DNA from: Cristatella mucedo
Taxonomy: Eukaryota; Bryozoa; Phylactolaemata; Cristatellidae
Direction: 5' to 3'
Assembly (NCBI GenBank): GCA_009760855.2
Contig: WPIO01000025.1
Location: forward strand, 2,984,501-3,048,500
Length of the DNA stretch: 64,000 bases
Below are positions 1 to 11,279 of the stretch, in pieces. Position numbers and translations under genes: made by a program. Below the pieces are notes generated by a model, which was not told where the DNA came from, ran no database searches, and saw nothing but the letters and a program-made list of their open reading frames with translations. Position 1 is the stretch's first letter, and each line of letters begins with the position of its first letter.

Positions 1-499
1 CATCAGCCAGAGCTGAGTGCATTGCCAAGCTGGTGGTGCTGGCTTGTTGTATGCTGTATGTCAGGTACAACTCTCATTCGGTCCCATTTTTCAAGTTTGC
101 TCAGACTGAGGCTCAGACCACACACCTTCATACGTAGTTGCCTCAATTTAATTACATGCTGGTGAATTCCTAGCTGACGTTGCAGCAATTTAAAAAGCGC
201 TCAGCAGACTGACTCGTGGACTTTAAACTTATCGAATTGTGTGTTATGCTCACAAGGTTGCCACAATTCAAGCTTCTGTTTTGCCTGCATATTTTCATCT
301 AGCATGTATGATCCATAGCAATGCAGTGAGGCAAAATGATTATAACAATAGCAAAAATAGCAATACGTTTGTATGGAACCATAGAGAGCTAAATCTTATT
401 TAGTGATAACATGCATGGTGTCCGCAGGTACAAGCATATAGGGTAATCTATATGGACCCAGCAAACGCTAATGGGGAGTCGGTCAGTTTTTAGCTCCTT

Positions 500-760
500 T
501 CTATGTGTAGTCAATTCAGGCTCATGACATGTCTTCAGTCTGGAGTGGGCTCCAGGCTTTGCAAGTATGCAAACCAAAGGCAGGGTCGTCAAATGATTGG
601 AGTTTGGTTTGAGGTCTAGCTAAACGACGTGAGTGAGAAGAGCTGGTGATATGGTACGTACAATTAATGGGTTGTTGGTCCGATAAGCAGGCTTGAGCAT
701 GAGAATAAAGGGGTCTACAATTTAAGCGTTTGGTGGGAGCCAGTGCAAGTATAGGAATGA
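500..760 (-). mobile_element. LINE-A C-terminal remnant (minus)
   Basis: On the minus strand this degraded piece corresponds to the end of a CR1/L2-type ORF2, the region that normally reads like APK-WNSLP followed by F-LKT-LF. It matches 4,235-4,480, 9,070-9,300, 18,090-18,340 and 46,930-47,160 in order and orientation. Many stops and frameshifts break it. Confidence 0.5.
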
Positions 761-1394
761 TTGTGAGGAAGGATTGTGTCCACTAACAGTTCTACGCATG
801 CTGAGATCTAGCCAATACCTAGCCATGCATTGGTTCCAACATACCTCTTTGTTGCATCTGCTGCAGCCATCTCAGCTGATGATTCACTGCTGCATTGGTG
901 AAGCATATTTTAGTAGGCAAAACTTATCAAGCCGTAATTGTATTCGAACCCCTGCAGTGGTGAACAAGCAGAGTTGAGCTTCCATTTGAAAATTCACTAT
1001 AATCGGCGAAAACTTACTTATGGGCAAACCAAATGTGATTCAGTAATTAGAAAAACCTAAAACTCAAACTTGGCTCTGCCAGCATATTAGCTGTTGAATC
1101 TTCACATAGTCTATTTTATCTAGGTGTCCTGCTCCAAAGTGACCGCTCATTAGACAACCACATCAGCACTACAGTCAAGTCTGCATTATTTCAGCTAAAA
1201 AACGTTGCGAAATCGGGTTTACTTAGACAAGAATTGTACACCCCAATGTTTATCCATGCGTTTACGACACAATTCTTATATTTAAATGTACATTTTATAA
1301 ATTTATAGTCATATTTAACATAACCTATTTAGCACAACATATTTAAATAATACTATATACTATAAGCATTTATATTTGTATATTTATACTTACT

Positions 1395-1900
1395 ATTACT
1401 CACTGCTTGCTGGTCTATTGGCCTGTGCAATCAGGTGCTTACAGCTGGTTCAAAACTCTGCCGTTAGGCTCGCCTGTTGTGCACGTCGCCTGTTGTGCAC
1501 GTTGGGATGGCCACGTCACATAACTTCACACCCATCGGCACTTGCTCCCAATCCAGCAGCTCATCGAATTTAAGTTTCTGTCAATTACTTTTAGGTTCCT
1601 GTAACTATCGGACTCCAGCTTACCTATCAAAACTGCTCCCTCACTAGGCGAAGAATCGTGCAGCAGTTCTGACTCGAATCTTTTAGCTCTCAGTCGTACT
1701 TACCTCAGAACCATTGGAAACCATGTCTTTAGTTACTATGCTACCAAAGCCTAGAGCTCACTACCGTCGCACGTCACACCGTCACCTGATATGAAATTTA
1801 AAAAGAAGCTTGAAGCGCTCCTGCTTGTTACAGCATTTGCTGGGTCCTTCCGGTATGTTCTTCTCGTGCACTTACCAACTGCCTAAACTGTGCCTTCTGT
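1395..1900 (+). mobile_element. LINE-A C-terminal remnant (plus)
   Basis: The translation contains LLAGLLACAIRCLQLVQNSA, the conserved stretch after the reverse transcriptase of CR1/L2-type LINEs. It is followed at about 1,675-1,830 by a frame reading FSYYATKA, SSLPSHVTPSPDMKFKKKLE, the usual protein end. Stops and frameshifts interrupt it. The same piece recurs at 18,780-19,130 and 45,640-45,850. Confidence 0.7.
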
Positions 1901-2028
1901 TTGCGGATGTTACCACAAACAATTCGGTAGTGCTTACTATACAGCATCTGTGAAGTGCCTAGAAAGAGATTCAGTTCTTTGATGGCGCTATACAAAGGTG
2001 TTTATTAATATGCTTTATAAAAAAATAA

Positions 2029-2046
2029 ATATATATATATATATAT
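2029..2046. repeat. (AT)n microsatellite
   Basis: Short uninterrupted AT dinucleotide run after an A-rich stretch. Confidence 0.9.
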
Positions 2047-2835
2047 TGCATACCGTGTAAATTAAGTATATTGGAAGTGGGTACCTCAGCAGGCTACAAA
2101 CATTTATCTTGATGTACCAACTTTCAACAAGTTGAGGCGCAAGTCATATATGATGAAGATATCGGTAAGTTTTCTATTTGCAAATGTTGCTTCCGGTTTC
2201 TATTTGGGTGAAGATATAACTTGCATAATTACTTTTCTCTAACGTGGAAGTCGTCAGAACTTATCCCAATTTCAAACATTTTTGTCTTTCAAAAGTTAAC
2301 CTAAACAAATACTCGATTTTTATGAGTATTCTTTTTGATATTCTGCCTTATCGCTTGGGGCTTATGGTAAGCAGCTCTGCTGCCTACTTTGTTCAGCATT
2401 CTGCTGAAGAGTGGACCTACAAGCTGAACTTGGCCAGTTCTAGCTGCCTGTAGGTCCTCCCAGCGGCAGCCTGTCAGTCACAGTTCCACGTGGAGCTGTA
2501 CCCGATATGCCAAGTGGCAGGCGGCCCTCCTCCTCCTCCCCCAAGGTACAGCCTCTTGCCTCCGGCTCTACAAACAGGTCAGATTTCGATGTTTAGCTGA
2601 CCGGCCTCATAGCCAGCCAGCCAGCCAGAATAGGGCAGCGGCTCCTCACTGAGCTACTCACCTCTTCCGGCCGATCGCACGCGTAAGGGGATGGGTGGGT
2701 GGGTGCGTGGGCGGGTGGAGAGACCGCTTTCAGACGGCTCCACATCGCCGCCCGCGAGCAAGCCAGACGCTCGCTGCGTTCCTTTGGAGGATTATTCATG
2801 GGACCCCGTCCATCCAGCGTCTGTCATGCAAGTGG

Positions 2836-3060
2836 GATCCCATGACGTCACTTATCACTTCATTATCGATGCCAAAGAGTTCTACTTACTTAAGAATTGA
2901 ATTCAAGTCCATTGCGTACATGAATATGACTGAATGCGTTGCACATCGGCTAACATAGAATTAGCCTAGCTCGATGCCAGCGACGAAACTCAAATATGTC
3001 ATTTCTAGGTAGATGGCGGTTGCTTAGACCATCGCGGTAAGCGACGGAGGAAGCCGACGA
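2836..3060. repeat. Repeat block also at 9,385-9,590
   Basis: Shares the order gttctactta...gaatt..a..tacgattgcgtac..gaata.gactg.gcgttgca and then atgtca...aggtag..ggcggttgct with 9,410-9,570. It is a diverged copy, unrelated to any protein I recognise. Together with the neighbouring blocks it suggests an 6-7 kb offset between duplicated segments. Confidence 0.5.
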
Positions 3061-3839
3061 CTTAGCTCGCGCTAAAGCATTTTCTTGATTTACTTTATGA
3101 CAAGGACTTCAAATAACAGGCCAACCTAACCGAACTGAGATCTCCTGAAATTTTGATCTTGATTTGTATACTTATTCCCAAGCAATCCGGCATCTCTGTA
3201 CATAAGTTTAAAGTCTTTTGCTACCGCATTGCATAGTATTGCACTATTTGGCTACAATGGAATAATGAAAATAGCTTTTTGTGCCAAATAAATTGTCGCA
3301 TTCATTTCGGGCATGCAAAAAAAAAAGAATAGGAACTCGGCAGGAGAATACAACTACGCATGAGCTAAGCTAAAGGCACATTCATTGGTAAAACCTTGCA
3401 ATGAATGCCGTTTAATTTTATCGATGTATATCTTAGATGCGATGAAACTGGTCATCTGAAATTATCGCATGCTCTCCAGCATTGCGAGTTATTTTAGTAT
3501 TTAATCTGGTAGCATACTGAGACTCGGTAGCGGCAAATCTTTATTGCATGACGCTACTTGCACCTGCATTTTGAAGAAATGCACAAGAAAGAGCTATACT
3601 AAATTTTAACAAATCTTGCAATTCTCCTGCGTGTCAAATAGCATCACTTTCATTTAAAGCTCTTGAATCACTCTGAGAAACTGGCTGCCGGTTTGATACA
3701 AAACTTTAGTCTGAATTCAGGGTTAGTGATTACACTTTAGAAACTTTATCAGGCAAATGTATCGGGAAATGTTCGCTCTTGTAACGGCAGATATCGTGCC
3801 CATCTCATACATGATGGCATCTGAGTGCGCATCGCCTAC

Positions 3840-3992
3840 CTGCCTCATGGGACTGTTGGGAGCTGTTTGTTCGGAAACTGAGGCTGAGATTTGAATCAGC
3901 CGCAGCCGACCTCTTTCCTTCAGAGGGAGGGCGTATCGGCTTCCTACGGCTGGCGGCTGCAGATGGCCGAGTGAGGGCAAGGAGAGGTGCTG
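3840..3992 (-). CDS. Candidate internal exon, unknown gene
   Basis: On the minus strand a good acceptor (gttgtttcag) precedes 153 nt, and a good donor (CAG|GTAGGC) follows. The length is a multiple of three. The phase 0/0 frame is open (QHLSLPSLGHLQPP... ending NSPMRQ), and a second frame reading SAAASRRKPIRPPSEGKRSA is open too. Composition is GC-rich compared with the AT-rich surroundings, as in real exons here. A competing plus-strand exon (3,924-4,011, acceptor ctctttccttcag, donor AG|GTGAGA) cannot be excluded. I recognise no domain. Confidence 0.3.
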
Positions 3993-4234
3993 CTGAAACA
4001 ACGCCGATTAGGTGAGACTGTTTAAAGTCCACTCATTAATCTTTCTGAAGTTCACTCGTTGAAAGTCTGGTTAATAGTCGTCGTGTAAATACACATTGAT
4101 GTGGAATTTTATTTCCGGCATTGTGCAACCTTGTTAGGGCGTGTAATTTTCTTAGTCCTTGGAAAGCCTATATTCTATGAAGCTGCACAAACCTCTTACT
4201 CGGCCTTAGGGCAAGGTTCCTCATATCTAAGATT

Positions 4235-4480
4235 GGGCGTTTTAGGCTTCTTCTTTTTTAATGTAATCAAGTCAGGGAATGCCGTAATACCAGTGAGGAG
4301 TGAATTCCTGGCTATGGTAGCGTGCGAATTAAAATCGCGGTCTCCACAGGATTTGTGGTTTGTTCGAGGCATAGCTATACTACTTGCTTCAGAAGAGCAG
4401 GTGGTTCAATGACTAGCCCGATTGGTGAGTAGTTGTGATCGGTTGGCTGTAGAACGAGAATGAAGGAATCTAAAAGTGAG
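4235..4480 (-). mobile_element. LINE-A C-terminal remnant (minus)
   Basis: The order ttaatgtaatcaagtcag, gtgag.agtgaattcc, ggtctccacaggatttg, gaggcatagcta matches 46,955-47,070 and 9,090-9,220. On the minus strand it is the degraded protein-end region of the same LINE family. No open frame remains. Confidence 0.55.
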
Positions 4481-6340
4481 TGACAGAGTGTCAGGCTGCT
4501 TGGTCGTGAGCCAGTGCAGGTCGGTAAGAATCAGTGTAACGTGGAAACTGGTACGTTCACGACAGACAAGCCTAGCTGCTCAGTTTTCCGCCTAATGCAT
4601 GCACATGATTTTACAGTGAAGTAGACCTGTGAGTAGTGACTAACCAAAATCGAGATCGGCCATAAAACCAATACAGGGACCAAATTTAATGGGGCTTTCT
4701 GTGTAAGCACGCCAGAATATTGCAACGTTACAAAGCTGAACGGAAGCAGACGACTGCGAAGCTCACGCGGCCGTCTAGTGAATAGTTTCGATAGAAAAGG
4801 GCACCTATAATCTCTTTCACACTTGCAAAAAGCTGAGGATCTTTATTTTACAAACTGTTGTGTTATTGTGGCTCCGGCGGCGACAAATCTTGGGGAATCT
4901 CCCGGAGTCGATGACGCGGGCGTGACCGGTAAAAGAGACTAAATATTTGCGCCTCTCAAAGAGTACATATACATGAAGGCAGATAGATGAATGAAAGTAG
5001 CTGTGTTGGGAACTGCACCGTACGTTGGTTGCCGGATGCTAGGCTGCGTCAATAGCTTTACCATCTGTCGCAAGTAAGGCGTTCGCTCTAATTGTAACAG
5101 CAGCAAGCGCATACTAAAATAAATACTTTTCTAACCTTCAGTGGAATTCAGTATTTGTTCGTGCTGCCAAATCTTTGATATGCTAGGATTCCATTGATGT
5201 TGATCATGGGCTCAGATCCAAACAAGCGGTAAATGTTGCTTGTGCTTTGTGCTCGCACTTACGATTGACCGCGAATATAAGCTCTGAACAACACAAGTGC
5301 AAGGAGAACTGATTTTCCGACTTGCAGTTATCACGGGCTCCTTCACTCAGCAGTCTTGGTGCCAATCAGAGAGCAGCGCAAACAGTAGATCTAACAGCCC
5401 GTCGTGCTGATGCAGTGCAAGATATTGTTCCCTCTTACTTCAGCTTGAAAACGGTCCAATGTAGACTCTGAGGCATGTCCGCGACGTTAGTAATTTGCAC
5501 AGAACCGGCCAGCCTGACATTAACTCATTTCCACGAAGTAGAAACCTACTGCCACGTCAAAGGGGATAGTATAGTCATTATTCAGTGATGATATTTTTCA
5601 GTTATCGTGGGCTTCATAAGTTGACCGATTTTTGAAACTCAATCAGTTATAGAGCTGACGGTGCCTGCTATTAATTTAAGAACATTTAAATGAGGCCATT
5701 CATAAATGTAAATTGCCCAGAATGAGATTGAGTTTTTCGAGCGGGCTATATTAAATACATCATTACTATTTTTGTTATTATCATCCTGTTGGCAATACGG
5801 TTGACATATTTCAAAACTCTATACTATAGCTGCATAAAAAATGCGGAAATCCATAGGGTTTATACCCTGCCGAGTGTTAAATGCTAAATAGAGAGGTGAC
5901 GTTTTTCTTGTTAAGACGCTAACCCTCAGTAAGCCGTTAGTCCTATTGCTTATATGCATCTCGTGAGCATAGTTTTTTTCTACACTCAATAGAACTAGCT
6001 TATCTCGAAACAATACAATTGGAATATCTGTATATCTACTTTGTATTCAGCCGTGGTAGCATTAGAATGATGACATTGTCTTCAAATAGAGGAGTAGACT
6101 GAGTGATGGTGTATGCGAAAACACTGCAAAGACACGGTTGTGATAGGTAGTCGTATCACTTTACCCATTTTGACCATCTGTTGGCATTACCTTATTGCGT
6201 TCGTGTTGAAATTTCTTGGATTTGAAGTCAGTTCTAAAGGCTATATTTATGATCAACTTTTCCTTCATTTTACTTTCAATTAAGACAAAATTGTACCGTA
6301 CCTTAGCCTTCAGTGAATTCAGGTGTGCGTCAAATCAACA
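4480..6340. other. No gene seen
   Basis: AT-rich sequence with only short chance reading frames. I see no splice-flanked exon, RNA gene or clear transposon here. Confidence 0.5.
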
Positions 6341-6343
6341 GCA

Positions 6344-6398
6344 GACGATTAAGGCAATGTAGTCTGCGCCTGCCAAGACTACACTCGCCTTAATCGTC
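6344..6398. repeat. Near-perfect inverted repeat (hairpin)
   Basis: Arms of 22-23 nt face each other: gacgattaaggcaatgtagt on the left (6,344-6,365 with ct) and its near-exact reverse complement on the right (6,376-6,398), with one mismatch/insertion. A 10-nt spacer (gcgcctgcca) separates them. It lies directly beside an (ATA)n LINE tail. Confidence 0.85.
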
Positions 6399-6408
6399 AG
6401 CTGATGAT

Positions 6409-6530
6409 TTATAATAATAATAATAATAATAATGATAATTCACTTGATAAAGCGCCCTCAGAGAACTCAATCTCTCTCTAGGCGCTTTACGATTTGAGAT
6501 TAGATTTGAGTGATTATTAAATAAATAAAT
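6409..6530 (-). mobile_element. LINE-A 3' tail (minus)
   Basis: An (ATA)n tract is followed by cttgataaagcgccctcaga and ctctctctaggcgctttac. Read on the minus strand this is the family 3' end: gtaaagcgcctagagagaga, then the (ATT)n tail. Confidence 0.8.
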
Positions 6531-6608
6531 CCTAGCTGATTTACCCACGACCTTCCGACCAAGGTCGTGAAAGCAACCGCCTTACCTAGTGTGCCATCAC
6601 GGCTCACC
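6531..6608 (-). mobile_element. SINE1, internally deleted copy
   Basis: Only the 3' end (cctagctgattta) and the tRNA-like head (aaggtcgtgaaagcaaccgc to catcacggctcacc) remain; the central part is missing. On the minus strand the head begins gtgagccgtgatggcacact, containing a tRNA A-box-like motif. Confidence 0.75.
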
Positions 6609-7194
6609 ATTATTCTTTGTTTGAATCATTGATTGATTTGATTTGATGATTAGCCAAGCCACGTGACACTATTGAACATGTCTCACCTGTGGCCAATAGT
6701 TAAGCCATCGACGCAGCAAAGCCGAACATCAGACCACGAATGCGTATTATATTTTGTGTCGTCTGCTGCGATTTATCGATGCTCTCATATGTGTGCCCGT
6801 TGAGAGTAATAAAGAAGAGTCTCGTTTACCACGAACGCGCACCCGCTGTGTCTCCGTGAGACTCTCACTAGAACAGCATATGCCGCCGGAGCCACTGTCA
6901 TACAACACAAGTCAAACAGCTGAAAGTGCGACTGCCGTGATGGCAGGCTGCATAAGCTATTTTCTAGATAATAAGAATATGTATTATTAATATAATAAGA
7001 ATAGATCATTTGCATTAGAGCCTAAGTGAATGTAATATCCAGGTGCTATTCAAGTCGCTGTAAGAGAGTCAATAAACATGCGTGTTGCAACGTGCTTGAT
7101 ATTAGGCTTGTAATAAATTGCAAACCAGTATCAAGCTAAGGCCAGCACACTAATTCGTACCTGAAGAAAAGCATGTAGCGTGTTCTTTTTGCTT

Positions 7195-8080
7195 GTAGCA
7201 CGTTCCAAAATGCCTAAGCAACTTTATGGTGAGTGTTCTATAGCCAACCGACTTCTTCTTTCACAAGAAAGAGAACGGGAAATGCACTCATGATATTCAA
7301 AAGTGTACCCAAAAGAGTGATATGTTGCATAGAAATCACTGCACATAACTGCTGCAGATAAGTTTAGGGTGCTTTTATCTAATGAAATTTTTAAGCAGTT
7401 TCAAGCTCAAGAGAAGTTTTGATTTCTCCCGCAGCAAGGTCAAGCCTTTACTATTACCGAGGCTTAAAAAATTGCCCATCTTTAAAAGGAGCATGTTTAT
7501 CTTTCTTGTCGTACTCTACCGCTTGCAGATGTTCTTTCTGCAGTTGGAGTTTTCGAATGACAGATACACTGAATTCCTCGATTTTGCTACCCTAAGTTTT
7601 GCAGTGCTATTAATAATCTTAATCGGCCATTGCTACTTTTGCCAATTGCTATTTGCAGCTCGCGGTCAACAAATCAAGGTCTTGAGTACTAAATACATCT
7701 AGCAGCTCCTAGGTGTATAAAGCACCTCTGTAGATAATGACAAAAAAGTGGGTTAGCCGTTTGTTTCTTGATATAGATTCAAGGTGGCTTTCAGAGGTTT
7801 GTCTTCAAGCCTCCCTAATAGCTCGTACAATGATTTGTCGCTATGGCATGCTTCTCATTAGGGGACTGGCGTTGTAAAAAAAGTGAAGCGAATTATTTTG
7901 TGTACTGTTATTAAGACACTGCTTTTGGAAATGTCTGTGTGCACATCCGAAACGCTTGATTTCAAACCGCCATACAGAGCCGACCGGTCCGAAGACTGGC
8001 ACTACTATATAGACAAAGAATAGCATACGCGGTTGTACGCATTCGTTTAATCTTTGTTTTTGTCTCACAATTCATATCAG
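7195..8080 (+). pseudogene. Duplicated segment with decayed Tudor exon
   Basis: 7,195-7,830 matches 14,010-14,555 closely (ctttcacaagaaagaga, gaaatgcactcat, agggtgcttttat, gtactctaccacttgca). 7,838-8,070 aligns with the last Tudor exon at 17,337-17,477 and its 3' flank (aaagtgaagcgaa..., then cttgatttcaa and actggcactactatatag). The frame that reads EVKLVDTSYGDVEVDI at 17.4 kb is broken here, so this looks like a dead copy of that exon. 14,556-14,690 is a third, shorter copy. Confidence 0.5.
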
Positions 8081-8186
8081 TTTGCTTCGGATTTATTTAA
8101 AAGCAAGGTGTATGCACAATGCGCCTGCCTAGCTTACAGCAACCTTTCTGCTGGCTGAAACCGGTTTGTCGATTGATACATCTTCC

Positions 8187-8800
8187 CTAAGTGACTAATG
8201 CATTCACGCTTCGGAGTATAGCTCTATGCGGCTCGTGGCCCATGTAGCTCTCATTCCGTCGCCCTTTCCGAGCGAGCATCAACCAGAGCATGAGGTGCAT
8301 TGCCACGTTGGCCGTGTTGCACTGTTGCATTCTGGTCAGGTTCAGCTCTCCTTTCCGGTGCATGCCTGGCTGAGACTGGGGCTCACACCACACACCTACC
8401 ACTTTGGTCGTTTCACTCTAGTTGTTCGCATATGATTTCCTACCCGACGTTGCAGCGATTCATAAAGCGCTTTAACACTGACTTGCGAACAATAAACTTA
8501 TAGAATTTTGTGTTATGCCCACAAGCTTCCTACGCTTCAAGCTTCTGTGTGGCCAGCATATTTTCATATGGCAGGTCTGGTCGGAAGCAAGGCAGTGTGA
8601 CAGTATTATCACGATAATATTAACATTAATACGTTTGCAAGGCAGCATCAGAGAGCTAAACTTCTTCTTTCTAGTCACTTCGTATTTATTTTAGCTAGAA
8701 CATGCGTGGTGCTAGCAGGCACAAGCATACAGGGTAATTTATAAGGACACAGCAAACGCTAACGGGGAGTAAGTTATTTGTTAGCTTCTTTTGAAATTTT
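8187..8800. repeat. Diverged segmental repeat, copy B
   Basis: It matches 17,679-18,090 and 1-500. Shared strings include ctctcattccgt, gagcgagcatcaaccagagc, atgaggtgcattgc and agcaaacgctaa. The 17.7 kb copy is the closer relative. No protein is recognisable on either strand. Confidence 0.65.
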
Positions 8801-8824
8801 CTCAATTTACGGTTATGTCTTGAT

Positions 8825-9300
8825 AATAGTAATAAAAAAACACTTTAAAAAGCACCCTCAGAGAACTCAACTCTTTCTAGGCGTTTTACATTTACTGCAA
8901 AGGAAACACGATCGAAAGGTGAGTGGTATCGTGCTAAACAACAAGAATAAATTGGTTAGGGTTAATATGCACAGGGTCAACATGAAAGTGTGGTTAGTGT
9001 TAGCATTTAGCATGCATGTCAGTACGCCTAAGCACATAAAGGACGACCCAAAAAATGCTGTGTCGTAGATAGGTGCAATTTTAACCTCTTTTAAATGTGG
9101 TCAATTCAGGGGATGTCGTGATGGAAGTTGGGAGTGAGTTCCAGACTTTGGGAGCATACGAACTAAAGGCACGATCTCCAAAGGATTTGAGGTTTGTACG
9201 AGGTATAGGTAAACAGTCAGATTCCGAAAAGCGGGTAGCGCGATGCTTAGCCTAGTGGGGGAGTAGACCTGATAGGTCGGTTGGAGCCAAAGAATGAATG
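8825..9300 (-). mobile_element. LINE-A 3' end (minus)
   Basis: Tail plus 3' UTR plus degraded C-terminal coding. It starts with aaaagcaccctcagagaact...ctttctaggcgttttacatt, then a UTR rich in gcatgcac..gtcag repeats, then the WNSLP-type region. The same structure occurs at 46,720-47,160. Confidence 0.7.
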
Positions 9301-9384
9301 GATGTGAAAGCGAACGACAAAGCCTTGAAGTCGATCCGTTATTTGATGTCCTTTCCAAACTCGTTCACGGTTATGTCTTGTCAT

Positions 9385-9590
9385 CACTCAGTGAGCACGA
9401 CCAGTGACGCCAATGCGTTCTACTTACTTTAAAATAGAATGTGAGTACGATATTGCGTACACGAATAGGACTGACTGCGTTGCATTGCCTCGGCACACGT
9501 TTAATTTGGCCAATTTCGATGCCTGCGACGCACCTCTAATATGTCAATACCAGGTAGGTAGCGGTTGCTAAGACCAATCGCAGTGAGTGA
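9385..9590. repeat. Second copy of the 2,836-3,060 block
   Basis: Diverged direct repeat of 2,836-3,060, ending in aggtaggtagcggttgctaa. See that entry for the shared landmarks. A SINE1 copy lies just downstream. Confidence 0.5.
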
Positions 9591-9692
9591 AGGAGACAGA
9601 GAGAAGGGGCAAAGATGGCGAGTGTCCACAGACGTAAGAGTACTTTTCTTGGTCTTAGCTTGCAGGTATACGGGGTCAATCGCTCGGCTGAT

Positions 9693-9862
9693 CCTAGCTG
9701 CTTTAACAGCCTCTTTTTGTATAGCGACAGAAAAGCCTTTACGGCTATCACCACCGCTTGCAGTGGCGATAAAGGATCGCCCACCACAGGAATCGAACCG
9801 ACGACCTCAGAACCGAGGTCATGAAAGCAACCGCCTTACCTAGCGTGCCATTACGGCTCACC
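9693..9862 (-). mobile_element. SINE1 copy
   Basis: Near full-length. On the minus strand: tRNA-like head with an A-box-like segment (tggcacgctaggtaagg) and a B box (cggttcgattcctg), then the family body gtggtgatagccgtaaaggc, tgtcgctatacaaaaagagg, ending ctgttaaagcagcta. Confidence 0.9.
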
Positions 9863-9869
9863 GATCATT

Positions 9870-10790
9870 GTCCTCCTCACAAAAGCCAAATTTGTGTGGA
9901 ATAGCACACAAATTCATAGTCGAATTCATAGCCCTGATGTGCGCTGCAGCGTAGCACAGGAAACACAACACGTCAGGGCATACTGGGTCCTAGTCGGCAT
10001 CGTCGAGCTGGATTTGGACAAACAGCTACTTGCAACCGCCTTCGTTATACCGCCTTTTTTTCACCATGACGCAAGCTTTATCAACCAGAGCGTGCCCGTG
10101 CATGTCAACAAGGTTGCAGGAAGCTTGAAGCTGCCTTCTCTCTGCCGGTGACAAAGGCACATTTCACGAATTCAACAGCTACTAAACTGGCCAGGCGATT
10201 CAGTTCCGATAAGAAAACGTCCACTTCGCCACCATTGGTAAGGCAGCTCGAAGCAAACTCGTGGCAGGCCTCGACAAAAATTCGGCATTTTTTCATTTAT
10301 AGGCCGCGAAGTAGCTTATGCTTTGATCGTATGTATTTAGAGCGTGCAAATGAGAGGACAACATGTGAGTCACGCCAGGCTAAATCTCACGTTAGGCTCG
10401 ATCTCACGCCGGGTGCGACCTAACGCTCAGCTCGATTTCAAGCCTATCTCAAACTAACAAATTTAATAGCGCAGGTCTTCATGAGGGTGAGATCAAACGT
10501 TTCGACGGCCCTGACGACGACAGACCGAAGACGATCCGACATCGAAATATAAATACGTGGCACAATCGTGCTGCGACGTCATAGTTAAAGCCGTGACATC
10601 ACTGTCGCACAAGGACGTCTTAGCACCGGCCCACAAGACCCCAACAGCTCCGGCACATAAGACCATACAACTGTGGCTTTTTGATCACCACAGCTGACTT
10701 GGAAGGTTAGTATGAGCGAATTTATGGTTCGTTGGTCTCAAACCTGGATTGCTGCTTACAATTATGCGTGCTCGACATGTTTCAGCCTTT
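9870..10790. other. No gene seen; short tandem repeat at 10,365-10,450
   Basis: No recognisable coding exon. Around 10,365-10,450 the motif taggct..atctcacg recurs three times with variations (ggctaaatctcacg, ggctcgatctcacg), a short degenerate tandem array. Confidence 0.5.
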
Positions 10791-10796
10791 GTGCAG

Positions 10797-11051
10797 GCGA
10801 AGCAGCTGCCACTGGACTCGTTGGGACACGTGATGGCAGCGGATAACCAAGATATAAGCATTACAGGCAAAAGTGGCAGCAACGCTTCACATGCGATGAG
10901 AGAAGTCCTCATTATAGATAATGAGTTTCATACTGAAACACACCCTCTGTTTGAAGATCCGCTAGATTACCCGCTTTCACTTAGCCCATTGGCGGCGGGC
11001 CAAACTCTGCCTGTGCAGGTTGTTCATGTCAGCAGCCCCGACTCTTTTTCG
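10797..11051 (+). CDS. Tudor-domain gene, exon with domain start
   Basis: Acceptor ttcagcctttgtgcag, 85 codons, donor TCG|GTAGGT, phase 0/0. The last third reads LPVQVVHVSSPDSFS. This fits the first beta strand of an extended Tudor domain, where family members show a V-V-HV-SP--F-VQ pattern. The preceding residues (ETHPLFEDPLDYPLSLSPL) are an acidic/proline linker of the kind found before Tudor domains. Tudor domains bind methylated arginine or lysine; in germ cells TDRD proteins act in piRNA-granule assembly. Which TDRD member this is cannot be told. The beta2-to-helix segment expected before the next exon is not found, so one exon may be missing between 11.05 and 13.19 kb. Confidence 0.55.
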
Positions 11052-11279
11052 GTAGGTGTTACGACTGACAGCACTTGCTAGCAACAGACGCCAGCGTACA
11101 GCCCGAGGCTTGCTGCTAATGACCGGCACACTGCCTTTTCGACAATCTGCACCTGACTTTCGAGCACTTGCGATTTCAAATTTTAGGCAGTACCTGCAGA
11201 GAAGCTTAACGCCTTGGATGATCTCTTGATCGAGATGCAGTCAACCTACACTAATCTACCATACACCATCCCTGTATGT

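Larger units (their letters stand above)
1..2660. repeat. Diverged segmental repeat, copy A
   Basis: This stretch is colinear with about 17,780-19,830. Shared landmarks in order are: the block with gcattgc...ctggcttgttg and caggtacaactctc (1-120); the block ending acccagcaaacgctaat (about 455-470, also 18,055-18,070 and 8,748-8,762); LINE-A C-terminal remnants (500-760 and 1,395-1,900); and the block with cggcagcctgtcagtcacag (2,463-2,482 and 19,651-19,670). The first part is also present at 8,187-8,800. The copies differ by many substitutions and small indels, so the duplication is old. Part of the similarity comes from LINE sequence, but the other blocks are not recognisable transposons. 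No intact gene is visible. Confidence 0.6.
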
